Source of the DNA: Burkholderiaceae bacterium
GTDB taxonomy: Bacteria > Pseudomonadota > Gammaproteobacteria > Burkholderiales > Burkholderiaceae_C
Assembly (NCBI GenBank): GCA_024710165.1
Contig: JANJVG010000144.1
Span: 1 to 35,449 of the forward strand
DNA: 35,449 nucleotides
Reading direction: 5' to 3'
Below, piece after piece: positions 17,822 through 27,408 of the stretch; positions within the stretch are counted from its first letter, which is position 1; the number at the start of each line of letters is the position of its first letter. Below the pieces are notes generated by a model, which saw nothing but the letters and a program-made list of their open reading frames with translations, did not search any database and was not told the origin of the DNA. The position numbers and the translations under genes were made by a program.

Positions 17822-18141
17822 GGCGCTGATTGTCACTCCTTGCGGGTGCCTGTCATGTCAATGGCGTGACCGCATGAGCTGCCGTGTGAATGGGGGCAGG
17901 GCGATCCGGGTCTTGTGGCTGCAGGCGTGAGAAAAGGGAACCGAGCATCGCCCGCCCGAGGCTGGGCCCGGACAAGCTGCCCGGGACGATGGCTGAAAAA
18001 GACGGATTGCGGTGCATCCGCGCATGGCGCCCAAGCCTCCATCACAGAAGGAAGGCCATGCGGAGGGTGGCGGAATCGGTGGAGGCAGCACCGCCACCGT
18101 GCCATGGCATTTCTGGGGCTGCTATTCGGGGGCGGAAGGGC
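17822..18141. other. Gene-poor stretch between prfA and the thioesterase gene
   Basis: About 320 bases with no ORF that looks like a protein: the short reading frames here are Arg/Pro/His-rich and have no recognisable domain. No repeat copy or tRNA was seen. In many proteobacteria prmC follows prfA at this position; I see no trace of it. The right side presumably holds the thioesterase promoter. Confidence 0.6.
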
Positions 18142-19230
18142 TCAGTGGTTGATTTCCCGCTCCAGCTCGGCCAGTTGTTCGGCCTCGCGGGCGTGGCGCA
18201 GGGCCTGCAGCACCTCGCCCAGGTCGCCTTCCATGATGGTGAGCAGCTTGTACAGCGTGAGGTTGATGCGGTGGTCCGTGAGCCGCCCCTGCGGGAAGTT
18301 GTAGGTGCGGATGCGGTCGCTGCGGTCGCCGCTGCCGATCAGGCCCTTGCGCTCGGCGGCCTCCTTGGCGGCGCGCTCGCTGCGCTCCTTCTCCTGGATG
18401 CGCGCCTGCAGCACCTGCAGCGCCTTGGCCTTGTTGCTGTGCTGGCTGCGCCCGTCCTGGCACTCGGCCACGATGCCGGTGGGCAGGTGCACCACGCGCA
18501 CGGCGGAATCGGTCTTGTTGATGTGCTGGCCGCCCGCGCCGCTGGCGCGGAAGGTGTCGATGCGCAGGTCTGCCGGGTTCAGCTTGACGGCTTCCTGCTC
18601 GTCGGGTTCGGGCATCACGGCCACGGTGCAGGCGCTGGTGTGGATGCGGCCCTGTGTTTCGGTGGCGGGCACGCGCTGCACGCGGTGGCCGCCCGATTCA
18701 AAGCGCAGCGCGCCGTACACGTCGTCCCCGATCATGCGCAGCACGATTTCCTTGTAGCCGCCCAGCTCCGACGGGCTCTCGCTCACCACCTCGACCTTCC
18801 AGCCCACGTTGGCGGCGTAGCGGGTGTACATGCGCGCCAGGTCGCCCGCGAACAGGGCGGATTCATCGCCGCCCGTGCCCGCGCGGATTTCGAGGAAGGC
18901 GTTGCGCGCGTCGTCGGGGTCCTTGGGCAGCAGCAGGCGCTGCAGCTCGTCTTCCAGCTGCGCCAGCTCGGCCTCGCAGCCGGCGATCTCCTCCTGCGCC
19001 ATCTCGGCCATGTCGGGGTCGGTGAGCATGTCACGTGCACCGGCCAGGTCGGCCTCGCGTTGCAGGTAGCGCGCATAGCGACCAGCGATCTGCGTGACCT
19101 CGGCGTGTTCCTTGGAGATGGCGCGGTACTGCACCATGTCGGCCATGATGTCCTCGCGCGAGAGCAGGAAGTCGAGTTCCTGCAGGCGCCGAGCAAAGCG
19201 CTCCAGTTGGGTGCGGAGAAAGGGTTTCAT
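18142..19230 (-). CDS. prfA: Peptide chain release factor 1
   Basis: 362 residues. It recognises UAA and UAG and triggers peptide release. The GGQ catalytic motif is at residues 233-235 ([12 protein letters not shown]). The stop-codon recognition tripeptide P-x-T typical of RF1 is Pro188-Ala-Thr190 ([13 protein letters not shown]), which rules out RF2. The N-terminal helical domain (about 1-100) and the [15 protein letters not shown] region are also conserved. It is downstream of hemA on the same strand, separated by 99 bases containing repeat copy D; hemA-prfA is a conserved proteobacterial pair. Confidence 0.97.
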   Translation of the reverse strand: MKPFLRTQLERFARRLQELDFLLSREDIMADMVQYRAISKEHAEVTQIAGRYARYLQREADLAGARDMLTDPDMAEMAQEEIAGCEAELAQLEDELQRLLLPKDPDDARNAFLEIRAGTGGDESALFAGDLARMYTRYAANVGWKVEVVSESPSELGGYKEIVLRMIGDDVYGALRFESGGHRVQRVPATETQGRIHTSACTVAVMPEPDEQEAVKLNPADLRIDTFRASGAGGQHINKTDSAVRVVHLPTGIVAECQDGRSQHSNKAKALQVLQARIQEKERSERAAKEAAERKGLIGSGDRSDRIRTYNFPQGRLTDHRINLTLYKLLTIMEGDLGEVLQALRHAREAEQLAELEREINH

Positions 19231-19250
19231 GGCGATCCGAAAAGGGGTTT

Positions 19251-19299
19251 GCTACTGATTTTGTAGCTGATGGCGCTTATGGATAAAGCGCTGGAGGCC
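19251..19299 (+). repeat. Two-hairpin intergenic repeat, copy D
   Basis: First hairpin GCTAC-N7-GTAGC (19252-19267 region), then GCGCTTAT-GG-ATAAAGCGC as the second hairpin, then TGGAGGCC. It lies in the spacer between hemA and prfA. Its orientation on the plus strand is the same as the other full copies although the genes here are on the minus strand. Confidence 0.75.
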
Positions 19300-19329
19300 T
19301 GTTGGGCCTGAAGAGCCGTGAGAGCGCCG

Positions 19330-20631
19330 CTACAGGCTGTTCTTGCTCTGCGAGCGCAGGAACAGGCGCGAGGCGGTGCGCGCCGTCTGTTCACGCGTTT
19401 CGGCGTCGCCCGCGCGCAGCTCGGCCAGGGTGCCGTGCAGCATCTTCTGCGCCAGGCCGCGCGAGAGCGCGTCGAGCACGGTGTCGATGTCCTCGCCCTT
19501 GGCCAGGCGCTTGCGCGCGCGGTCGAGTTCGATGGTGCGCCACACGTCGGCCTGGTCCTGGATCTGGCGGATCAGCGGCACCACGCCGTGCTCTGGGTGG
19601 CGCTGGTCCATCCAGTGCATGAAGCTCTGCACGCCCGCGTCGATGATGGCCTCGGCCTGCGCTACGGCGGCCTGGCGGTTGGCCTGGGCGGTCTGCACCA
19701 CGCTGGCCAGGTCGTCCACGGTGTAGAGGTACACGTCTTCGAGCTGCTTGACCTCGGGCTCGATGTCGCGCGGCACGGCCAGATCCACCATGAACATGGG
19801 GCGGTGGCGGCGCTTTTTGAGTGCGCGCTCCACGGCGCCCAGGCCCACAATGGGCAGGCTGCTGGCGGTGCAGCTCACCACGATGTCGAATTCGTGCAGG
19901 CGCTCGGGCAGGTCGGCCAGGCGCATGACGGAGCCGCCAAAGCGCGTGGCGAGCTTCTCGCCGCGCTCGAGCGTGCGGTTGGCTATTGATATCTGCTTGG
20001 GGTTGCGCGCGGCAAAGTGCGTGGCGCACAGCTCGATCATCTCGCCCGCGCCGACGAACAGCACGCGCGTGCGGCCCAGGTCTTCGAACAGCTGGCTGGC
20101 CAGGCGCACGGCGGCGGCGGCCATGCTGATGCTGTGCGCGCCGATCTCGGTGCTGGTGCGCACCTCTTTGGCCACGGCAAAGCTGCGCTGGAACAACTGG
20201 TTGAGCGTGGAGCCCAGGGCGCCCGCGCTTTCGGCGGCGCGTACGGCGTCCTTCATCTGGCCCAGGATCTGGGCTTCGCCCAGCACCATGGAGTCAAGCC
20301 CGCTGGCCACGCGGAAGGCGTGGCGCGCCACGGGGCCGTTTTCCAGAATGTAGGAATGCTCGCGCAGCACGTCGGTGCTGACGCCGCCGCTCTGGGCCAG
20401 CCAGCCCAGGGTGCAGTCCAGCGCCGGACGCTCGCCTGCGCAATACACCTCGGTGCGGTTGCAGGTGGAAATGATGGCCGTCTCCACGGCACCGCAGGCC
20501 CCGCTGACCTGGCCCAGCGACTGGCGCAGGCCCTGCAGCGTGGGAGCGATCTGGTCCAGCGCAAACGCAAAACGACCGCGCAGATCAAGCGGCGCGGTCG
20601 TGTGATTGATGCCCAAGGCCCAGACAGACAT
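19330..20631 (-). CDS. hemA: Glutamyl-tRNA reductase
   Basis: 433 residues. It reduces glutamyl-tRNA to glutamate-1-semialdehyde, the first committed step of C5 tetrapyrrole synthesis. The start region [20 protein letters not shown] is characteristic. The nucleophilic cysteine is Cys57 in STCNRTEVY. Then follow the substrate-binding [16 protein letters not shown], the NADPH fold [12 protein letters not shown] and [10 protein letters not shown], and the C-terminal dimerisation helices. Length is normal. It is the first gene of a hemA-prfA transcription unit, divergent from the small membrane protein gene. Confidence 0.97.
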   Translation of the reverse strand: MSVWALGINHTTAPLDLRGRFAFALDQIAPTLQGLRQSLGQVSGACGAVETAIISTCNRTEVYCAGERPALDCTLGWLAQSGGVSTDVLREHSYILENGPVARHAFRVASGLDSMVLGEAQILGQMKDAVRAAESAGALGSTLNQLFQRSFAVAKEVRTSTEIGAHSISMAAAAVRLASQLFEDLGRTRVLFVGAGEMIELCATHFAARNPKQISIANRTLERGEKLATRFGGSVMRLADLPERLHEFDIVVSCTASSLPIVGLGAVERALKKRRHRPMFMVDLAVPRDIEPEVKQLEDVYLYTVDDLASVVQTAQANRQAAVAQAEAIIDAGVQSFMHWMDQRHPEHGVVPLIRQIQDQADVWRTIELDRARKRLAKGEDIDTVLDALSRGLAQKMLHGTLAELRAGDAETREQTARTASRLFLRSQSKNSL

Positions 20632-20702
20632 GGCTTGGATTATAAAATTGTTATGTGCACAGGGTTACGCCGACTGCAGAACACTTGATTTACGTCATTT
20701 TT

Positions 20703-20981
20703 ATGGACTTCCTGGCCGCCCTCAACCACCTGCTCAATTTCGCCGCGCCTGCGGCCGTGCTGGCTTTGGTGTTGGTGCCGGTCAGTCGCATTTTTATACG
20801 AAATTCGCCTCAAGCCATTGCCTGGTGGGCGCAAGCAGCTATTGTTTTTGCGGTGGGCTGTGGCGTGCTGCTGGCCGGGCTGTGGATTTTGGGCCGCGAC
20901 GGCAAGGTGCTGACCTATGCCGCGCTGGTGCTCGCAGCCGCCACCTGCCAGTGGCTGCTGCGGCGCGGCTGGCGCGGTTGA
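20703..20981 (+). CDS. Small hydrophobic membrane protein of unknown function
   Basis: 92 residues from the ATG at 20703; the frame is open further upstream, but that part crosses the promoter spacer. Three hydrophobic helices can be drawn: about residues 12-30, 38-62 and 68-84, with basic residues (SRIFIRN and RRGWRG) at the ends. I recognise no family. It is divergent from hemA and ends 11 bases before the convergent enolase-superfamily gene. About 21 bases (20830-20850) resemble the window's repeat on the minus strand. It is probably real because of its clean hydrophobic pattern and fit between neighbours. Confidence 0.65.
   Translation: MDFLAALNHLLNFAAPAAVLALVLVPVSRIFIRNSPQAIAWWAQAAIVFAVGCGVLLAGLWILGRDGKVLTYAALVLAAATCQWLLRRGWRG
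20830..20850 (-). repeat. Possible partial copy G of the repeat inside a coding gene
   Basis: On the minus strand it reads CAAAAACAATAGCTG followed by CTTGCGC. The first 15 bases are identical to 1701-1715 of copy A. There is no second hairpin. It is translated as part of the small membrane protein (residues near AQAAIVFA). Chance similarity is possible. Confidence 0.35.
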
Positions 20982-20992
20982 CCTTCTGCCCT

Positions 20993-22120
20993 TCAGGCTG
21001 CAGCCGCGTGGGCTTTGAAGGTCTCTGTAGCGACCGTGAATTTATCCAGACGCCGGGTGTCCACTGCGATGCCGAGCCCGGGGCCGGTGGGCACCGTCAG
21101 GGTGCTGTCGCCGTTGAGCACAAAAGGCGATTCGACGATGTCTTGTGCGAAATACTTCGCCGAGGCCGAAATGTCGCCCGGCAGCGTAAAGCCGGGCAGC
21201 GAGGCCACCGCCACATTCAGCGCGCGGCCGATGCCCGTTTCAAACATGCCGCCCATCCATACCGCCACGCCTTGCTGGCGGCACAGGTCGTGGATGCGCA
21301 GAGATTCCCGCACCCCGCCCACCCGGCCCGGCTTGATGTTGATGACGCGGCAAGCACCAATCGACAGCGCCTTGCGCGCGTCGTCCGCCGACAGAATGCT
21401 CTCGTCCAGGCACACCGGCGTCTGTATGCGCTGCTGTAGCTGCACATGGTCGATGATGTCCTCGTTGCCCAGGGGCTGCTCGATCAGCAGCAGGCCATGG
21501 GCGTCGAGTTCAGCCAGGCGGTCGAGGTGCTCCAGGGTGTAGGCGGCGTTGCCATCCACCTGCAGCTTCAGGTCGGGAAAGTGCCGGCGAATCAGCGTGG
21601 TTTCCGCCAAGTCCTTGCCCGGCTTGATTTTCAGTTTGACGCGCTGGTAGCCCTCGTACAGATAGCCCTCGACGGTGCGTAGCAGCGCATCCGGGGTGTC
21701 GTGTACGCTGACGGAGACGCCGGTTTCCACCCGCGTGCGCGTGCCGCCCAGGCGCTGGCTCAGCGACTGGCCACGGGCCTGTGCGTCCAGATCCCAGAAC
21801 GCGCATTCCAGCCCGGCCTTGGCAATGCGGTGCCCGGCCACGGGCGACATGGCCTCCCACAGCGCTTGCGCGTCTGCCAGCTCGCGCCCCAGCACCAGCG
21901 GAATCAGGTACTCGCGCAGCACCAGGGCATTGATGGCCGTGCTTTCGTAGCAGTAGTCCGGGTAGGCCAGGGCGACGCACTCGCCCCAGCCCGTGAGCCC
22001 TGCATCCGTGCTGGCTTCGATGACGATGGCGTCTTTGTGCGTGAGCGTCCAGCGGGAGGTGGAGAACGCGTGCCGGAACGGCATACGCACATGGCGGGCA
22101 ACGATGCGGGTGATTTTCAT
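20993..22120 (-). CDS. Enolase-superfamily enzyme, N-acylamino acid racemase / o-succinylbenzoate synthase type
   Basis: 375 residues from the ATG at 22120. It belongs to the muconate lactonising enzyme subgroup. Catalytic residues are visible: K-x-K at Lys162/Lys164 (VKLKIKPG), metal ligands Asp189 (VDGNAAY), Glu214 (IEQPLG) and Asp239 (CLDES), and the second base Lys263 (INIKPGRVGG). The stretches around 160-168 and 255-270 are those of the OSBS/NSAR branch. No menaquinone genes are nearby, and the gene follows a Bug receptor by 22 bases. Racemisation or epimerisation of an imported N-acyl amino acid is therefore more likely than menaquinone synthesis; this is inference. Confidence 0.88.
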   Translation of the reverse strand: MKITRIVARHVRMPFRHAFSTSRWTLTHKDAIVIEASTDAGLTGWGECVALAYPDYCYESTAINALVLREYLIPLVLGRELADAQALWEAMSPVAGHRIAKAGLECAFWDLDAQARGQSLSQRLGGTRTRVETGVSVSVHDTPDALLRTVEGYLYEGYQRVKLKIKPGKDLAETTLIRRHFPDLKLQVDGNAAYTLEHLDRLAELDAHGLLLIEQPLGNEDIIDHVQLQQRIQTPVCLDESILSADDARKALSIGACRVINIKPGRVGGVRESLRIHDLCRQQGVAVWMGGMFETGIGRALNVAVASLPGFTLPGDISASAKYFAQDIVESPFVLNGDSTLTVPTGPGLGIAVDTRRLDKFTVATETFKAHAAAA

Positions 22121-22142
22121 GCGCTGTGTGTCCTGCCGCTGG

Positions 22143-23123
22143 TCAGTCCAGCGAGGCGCCGGTGTGCTTGACCACCACCGCCCACTTGTCGGTTTCGGCC
22201 TGGATGAAGCGGGCGAAGTCCTCCACCGAGCCTTCGGGGATGTTGTTGCCAATCTTGGCAAACGCCTCGGTCATGGTCTTGCTCTTCATGGCGATGTTGA
22301 TTTCCTTGTTCAGGCGCTGAACGATGTCCTTGGGCGTGCCGGCAGGGGCCACGATGCCGCCCCAGGCGCTCATCAGGAAGCCCTTGACGCCTGCCTCGGC
22401 CATGGTGGGGATGTTGGGGAACAGCGGCGAGCGCTTTTCGCCGGTAAAGCCCAAGGCGCGCAGCGTACCGGCCTGGACATGCGTGGAGAGCGGACCAATG
22501 TTGTCGAACATCAGGTCGATGCGGTTACCGATCAGATCCTGGTAGGCGGCAGACGATCCCTGATAGGGAATGTGGTTGAGCTTGACGCCCGTCATCTGCT
22601 CAAACAGCGCAAGGCTCATGTGGCCGGTGGTGCCCACGCCGGGCGAAGCGCCGGTCACGGTGCCGGGCGGCTGCTGGCGGATGTAGGCCAGCAGTTCTTC
22701 AACGTTCTTGACGGTCATCGACGGCCGCACTACCAGCAGGTTGTGGGTGTACGAAAACTGCGCCACCGGGGCGATGTCGCGGTTCACGTCATAAGGCAGC
22801 TTCTTGAACAGGCTGCGGTTGATGGCCAGGGTGTTGACGTTGCCGTAGCCGATGGTGTAGCCATCGGGTGCCGACCGGGCAATGGCGGTCATGCCGATGC
22901 CGCCACCGCCGCCGGCCCGGTTGTCCACCACGACGGGTTGGCCCAGCTGTTTTTCCAGCTCGCCGGCCAGCAGTCGGCTGATCATGTCCGGGCTGCCACC
23001 GGGCGGGGTGGGCACGATGAACTTGATGGGTTTGGTGGGCCAGGTCTGCGCGTGGGCAGGTGCCATGGCGGTCAGTGCCAGGCCCAGGGAAATGGCGGTC
23101 GCGCGCCAGAGGTTCTTCAGCAT
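22143..23123 (-). CDS. Bug/TctC-type tripartite tricarboxylate transporter receptor
   Basis: 326 residues from the ATG at 23123, which has AAAGGAG seven bases upstream. The signal peptide is MLKNLWRATAISLGLALTAM followed by APAHAQ. The Bug core shows WPTKPIKFIVPTPPGGSPDM, PVVVDNRAGGGGGIGMTAIARSAPDGYTIG, TGHMSLALFE and IPYQGSSAAYQDLIGNRIDLMFDN. It is a periplasmic ligand-binding protein, and the neighbouring racemase-like enzyme suggests an acylated amino acid or similar carboxylate as ligand. It is divergent from a LysR gene, the usual arrangement for Bug genes in Burkholderiales. Confidence 0.93.
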   Translation of the reverse strand: MLKNLWRATAISLGLALTAMAPAHAQTWPTKPIKFIVPTPPGGSPDMISRLLAGELEKQLGQPVVVDNRAGGGGGIGMTAIARSAPDGYTIGYGNVNTLAINRSLFKKLPYDVNRDIAPVAQFSYTHNLLVVRPSMTVKNVEELLAYIRQQPPGTVTGASPGVGTTGHMSLALFEQMTGVKLNHIPYQGSSAAYQDLIGNRIDLMFDNIGPLSTHVQAGTLRALGFTGEKRSPLFPNIPTMAEAGVKGFLMSAWGGIVAPAGTPKDIVQRLNKEINIAMKSKTMTEAFAKIGNNIPEGSVEDFARFIQAETDKWAVVVKHTGASLD

Positions 23124-23308
23124 TCCAAACTCCTTTGATGTAAGTGCCATGTGTGTGCAGGGATGGTGCCGTGGGGCCTTTCCACGTTGGCCCGATGTCA
23201 CTGGTTTCGGAGGCCGATGGTAGAGAGCCTGTTGTCGGCCGGCAAACAACATTTCGGTCCGGATTGATGACTCCATGTAATACTTCTCAGGACACCACGT
23301 ACAGAGCC

Positions 23309-24277
23309 ATGTCCGCGCGTGCTGCGATTCCATTCATGCGCATCCAAAGCCCCTCCCTCGTTGAACTGCACGCATTCCTCTCGGTAGCGCGTACCGGCAG
23401 CTTTCGCCGGGCGGCCCAGGAGTTGTGCGTGACGCAGGCGGCCGTCAGCCGTGCGGTGATGCGCCTGGAGGCGGACATGGGGCAGGAAGTGTTTCTTCGC
23501 TCGGGCAGTGGCGTGGTGCTGACGGGCCTGGGTGAGGAGTTGCGTCGCATGACGGCCGAGCCGGTGCTGGCGCTGGAGGCAGCCGTGATGCATCTGCGCA
23601 AGCAGCAGCACCGTCTGCGGTTGCGGCTGGCCGTCGTCACCAGCCTCGGGAACCTGTGGCTCATGCGCAGGCTGGAGGGCTTTCGGCAGAATCATCCCGA
23701 GGTGGAGATCGAGTTTCGCCAGTACCGTCACGATGAGGATTTCACACGCGAGGACGTGGACCTTTGGATCGACGTCAAGCGCGGGGTGCGCCAGCGGTGG
23801 CCGCGTCACATTGCGGCACGTTACCTCATCGGACGGGAGGTGGTGGCGGTCTGTGCTCCCCGGTTTGCAACACAGATCCGCAGTGCGACCGATTTGTTGC
23901 ATCTCCCGATGCTCTACCACACGTCCTTTCCGGAGAACTGGCATGTCTGGGCCGAGCAGGCGCATCTGGACCTGACAGGGCGGCGGCTGGACAGCGGATT
24001 TGATCTGGTTATCAACCTTGTCGATGCTGCCAGGGCGGGGATGGGTGTGGCCATCGTCCAGGAATGCATGGTGCGAGAAGATCTGCAGACCGGCCGGCTG
24101 GTGGCGCCCATCGGGGTGCGCGCCTCGACGGGCCGGGGGTACTACCTGTGTGGACGCAAGTCACAGGTTGCACACCCCGCCAGTGACTTGTTCCGCAAGT
24201 GGCTGCTGGATGAGGCACTCAGGGAGGAGTCGGGCGATGCCAAGGCCGTCGGAATGCCTCGCTCTGCGGCGGCCTGA
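23309..24277 (+). CDS. LysR family transcriptional regulator (GcvA-like)
   Basis: 322 residues if started at 23309; ATG at 23336 (MRIQSPSLVEL) gives 313 and is equally possible, as neither has a good ribosome-binding site. The winged helix-turn-helix is LHAFLSVARTGSFRRAAQELCVTQAAVSRAVMRLEADMGQEVFLR. The C-terminal effector domain, with FPENWHVWAEQAHLDL and a GMGVAIVQECMVREDL segment, resembles the GcvA branch. It is divergent from the Bug-racemase operon and very probably its regulator. Confidence 0.9.
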   Translation: MSARAAIPFMRIQSPSLVELHAFLSVARTGSFRRAAQELCVTQAAVSRAVMRLEADMGQEVFLRSGSGVVLTGLGEELRRMTAEPVLALEAAVMHLRKQQHRLRLRLAVVTSLGNLWLMRRLEGFRQNHPEVEIEFRQYRHDEDFTREDVDLWIDVKRGVRQRWPRHIAARYLIGREVVAVCAPRFATQIRSATDLLHLPMLYHTSFPENWHVWAEQAHLDLTGRRLDSGFDLVINLVDAARAGMGVAIVQECMVREDLQTGRLVAPIGVRASTGRGYYLCGRKSQVAHPASDLFRKWLLDEALREESGDAKAVGMPRSAAA

Positions 24278-24322
24278 TTGCGAAACTTTGGGGTGCATCC
24301 ACCTTGCCTGCACACGGCGGAG

Positions 24323-25432
24323 TCAAGCCAACACTGCCCAGTGGTTCCCCGCCGCCATGCCCTGGGGCCAGCGCAGCATGTGGCCCGGTTCGGTGGCGTG
24401 CCAGCGGGCCAGGCCCAGGCCGCCGCCGATGGTCACTGCCGGGGCGTCGTCCAGGGGCCAGAGGCCGCAGGGGTTTTGCACTTTGCCGATGGTCCGCAGT
24501 TTGGCGGGTTCGTGCGGCTGCCAGAGCACGACCCGGTTGGCAAATTGCGCCGTGAGTACAAAGCCGCCGTTGGGGCCCGCAGCCACATCACCGGCGTAGC
24601 CGTCGGCCACCATATGGGTCGGAACCGTGAGTTCCTGGCCATCCCAGACGGCTAGCAGGGGGGCATCGCGGCGCCGGGCGGGATCGTCGTGCTCGGCCTG
24701 CAGACCGATGCCCAAGAGCTGGGGTGCGTTGGCCAGAGGCCGGTTCCAGGCGATGTGGTGTGGCGCCAGGCGCTTGTCGCGCAGGCTCCACTCGCCCAGT
24801 TTCTCGCCATTTCCCGGGTTCATCAGCACCAGTTTGGGGTCCATCTGGTCCAGGTTGCGTTTGTTGCCTGCCGGGGTGCGCGGGATGCCGCCGTTGGCAA
24901 TCACGAGGCGGCCTTGCGCGTCGACCAGGATCTGATGCGGGTCGATGCCGTGCGTGTGGTGCTCGGCCACCTTGCGCAGGTTACGAGCATCGCGCACGCT
25001 GACCCAGCCTTCGCCGGTGCTGCGGTCGGTCTCCCCGGTGTACAGCCATTGTCCATGGTGGCTGGCGATGACGTGGCCGTCGAACGTGCGTGCATCACCC
25101 TCGTCGGCCATGGTGATGCGGTGGGTGATCTGCCCCTGTGCGTCGGTGCGCACCATCCAGGTGCCTGGGCGTGTGGCAACTGCCAGAAAACCACCTTCGG
25201 GTTCCGGCACGATGGCGTGGGGTAAGGTGGGCACGGTGTGCGCAAAATCGGTGCTGACCTGGCCCCGTTCCCAGTCGACGCTGAGCGCACCGATCTGGTA
25301 TTCGCGCTCGTTCATGCGCCAGCCACCAGCCACGCGCAGCGTGCTGCCTTCTGCCTGGGCGCGGGCCAGGGCGGGCAGGGAAGCGGTTCCAAGCGCTGCA
25401 CCAAGTTGCAGCATGAAGTGACGGCGGTCCAA
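24323..25432 (-). CDS. DUF1513 protein with Tat signal
   Basis: 369 residues from a TTG at 25432, chosen because GAGGA lies five bases upstream and because it gives a twin-arginine signal: DRRHFMLQLGAALG then ASLPALARAQA. ATG at 25414 would cut through the RR motif. The mature protein is a beta-propeller-like DUF1513 domain (GHVIASHHGQWLYTGETD, HTHGIDPHQILVDAQGRLVIANGGIPRTP, NRPLANAPQLLGIGLQAEH). In other genomes DUF1513 genes often sit beside imelysin or di-haem peroxidase genes of iron uptake; none are here. Export as a folded, perhaps cofactor-bearing protein is inferred from the signal. The function is unknown. Confidence 0.85.
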   Translation of the reverse strand: MDRRHFMLQLGAALGTASLPALARAQAEGSTLRVAGGWRMNEREYQIGALSVDWERGQVSTDFAHTVPTLPHAIVPEPEGGFLAVATRPGTWMVRTDAQGQITHRITMADEGDARTFDGHVIASHHGQWLYTGETDRSTGEGWVSVRDARNLRKVAEHHTHGIDPHQILVDAQGRLVIANGGIPRTPAGNKRNLDQMDPKLVLMNPGNGEKLGEWSLRDKRLAPHHIAWNRPLANAPQLLGIGLQAEHDDPARRRDAPLLAVWDGQELTVPTHMVADGYAGDVAAGPNGGFVLTAQFANRVVLWQPHEPAKLRTIGKVQNPCGLWPLDDAPAVTIGGGLGLARWHATEPGHMLRWPQGMAAGNHWAVLA

Positions 25433-25567
25433 GATGATCCTCAGCAAGTCATTGAAACCAGCGAGAATACAGCAAATGAGAGTGATTTGCATTGACATCA
25501 AGCAGACCAATGCTTTCTACTGGGCCGACGCACCGGCGCGCGGATGGTCCGGGCGGGTGATCCGGCG

Positions 25568-26335
25568 TCAGCTGGCAGCGGGAGAAAACAGGTCGACCCG
25601 GTCGGTAATGATGCCATCCGTGCCCAGATCGATCAGACGCCGGGCGGCCCACTCGTCGTTGACGGTGTAGCTCAGGGCTCGCCAGCCCTGCGCATGCACT
25701 TGCTGCACCAGGGGCGCATCCCACAGCGCGTGGTTACAGACGATGGCCGCGCAGCCAAGTTGGCGGGCGGTGTCACACCAGCCCTCGTGCAGCGTGTCGA
25801 GCAGCAGGGCGCGCGGAAGCTGCGGCGCGGTGGTTCGGGCCCCCGCCAGCGCTGCGGGCTGGAACGAAGACAGCAGCGGCGGCACCGCCTGCCCGTGCCA
25901 GAGCCGTGCGGCCTGCTCGCCCACCACGCGGCCGGTGGTTTCTTCCAGGCCTGGCGTGGGCTTGATTTCGATGTTGAGGCAGTACGCGTTGGAAAGACAG
26001 AAGCGTGCAAGGTTGGCAAGGCTGGGCAGCGGCTCGCCGGCGAACGCGCGCGAGTGCCAGCCGCCGGCGTCGAGTTGCGCAAGCTGTGCCCAGTCGTGGT
26101 CTCCACCGGTCAGGCTGTCACCGGGCGCCCAAACCTGCGCCGCATTGGTGGTGCGGCTCAGCGTGGCGTCGTGCAGCAGAAAGGGCACGCCGTCGCGCGC
26201 GAGCTTCACGTCGCACTCGAACATGCGGTAGCCGTACGCGGCGCCTTGGCGGAAAGCGGCCAGGGTGTTCTCGGGCGCGAGCTTGCCGGCGCCCCGGTGG
26301 GCGATCCAGCGTGGGTAGGGCCACGGGGTGGACAT
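25568..26335 (-). CDS. ugpQ: Glycerophosphodiester phosphodiesterase
   Basis: 255 residues from the ATG at 26335, with GAGG five bases upstream. It hydrolyses glycerophosphodiesters to glycerol-3-phosphate and an alcohol. The GDPD signatures are visible: IAHRGAGKLAPENTLAAF (His13, Arg14, Glu22), FECDVKLARDG (Glu40, Asp42) and LLHDATLSRTT (His55, Asp56), with LNIEIKP further on. No signal peptide is present, so it acts in the cytoplasm, like E. coli UgpQ. It follows ugpC by seven bases and is the last gene of the ugp operon. Confidence 0.93.
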   Translation of the reverse strand: MSTPWPYPRWIAHRGAGKLAPENTLAAFRQGAAYGYRMFECDVKLARDGVPFLLHDATLSRTTNAAQVWAPGDSLTGGDHDWAQLAQLDAGGWHSRAFAGEPLPSLANLARFCLSNAYCLNIEIKPTPGLEETTGRVVGEQAARLWHGQAVPPLLSSFQPAALAGARTTAPQLPRALLLDTLHEGWCDTARQLGCAAIVCNHALWDAPLVQQVHAQGWRALSYTVNDEWAARRLIDLGTDGIITDRVDLFSPAAS

Positions 26336-26342
26336 GGGAACC

Positions 26343-27347
<1,005 letters not shown>

Positions 27348-27351
27348 TTTT

Positions 27352-27399
27352 ACTATATATTTGATAGCTACTAGCGCTTTTTAAATAAGGGCTGCAGCC
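27352..27399 (+). repeat. Two-hairpin intergenic repeat, copy E
   Basis: Contains TATATATTTGATAGCT, AGCGCTTTTTAAATAAGGGC and GCAGCC in the family order. It fills almost all of the 61-base spacer between ugpE and ugpC and ends four bases from the ugpC start codon. Orientation matches the other full copies. Confidence 0.7.
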
Positions 27400-27408
27400 T
27401 GATTTTGC

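Noticed and set aside
17858-18105. Short minus-strand ORFs between the thioesterase gene and prfA
   Set aside because: No ribosome-binding site, atypical Arg/Pro/His-rich composition and no recognisable domain.
19979-19998. CTATTGATATCTGCTTG in hemA as another repeat copy
   Set aside because: Only a few bases resemble the repeat, and they encode the conserved ISIANRT segment of HemA.
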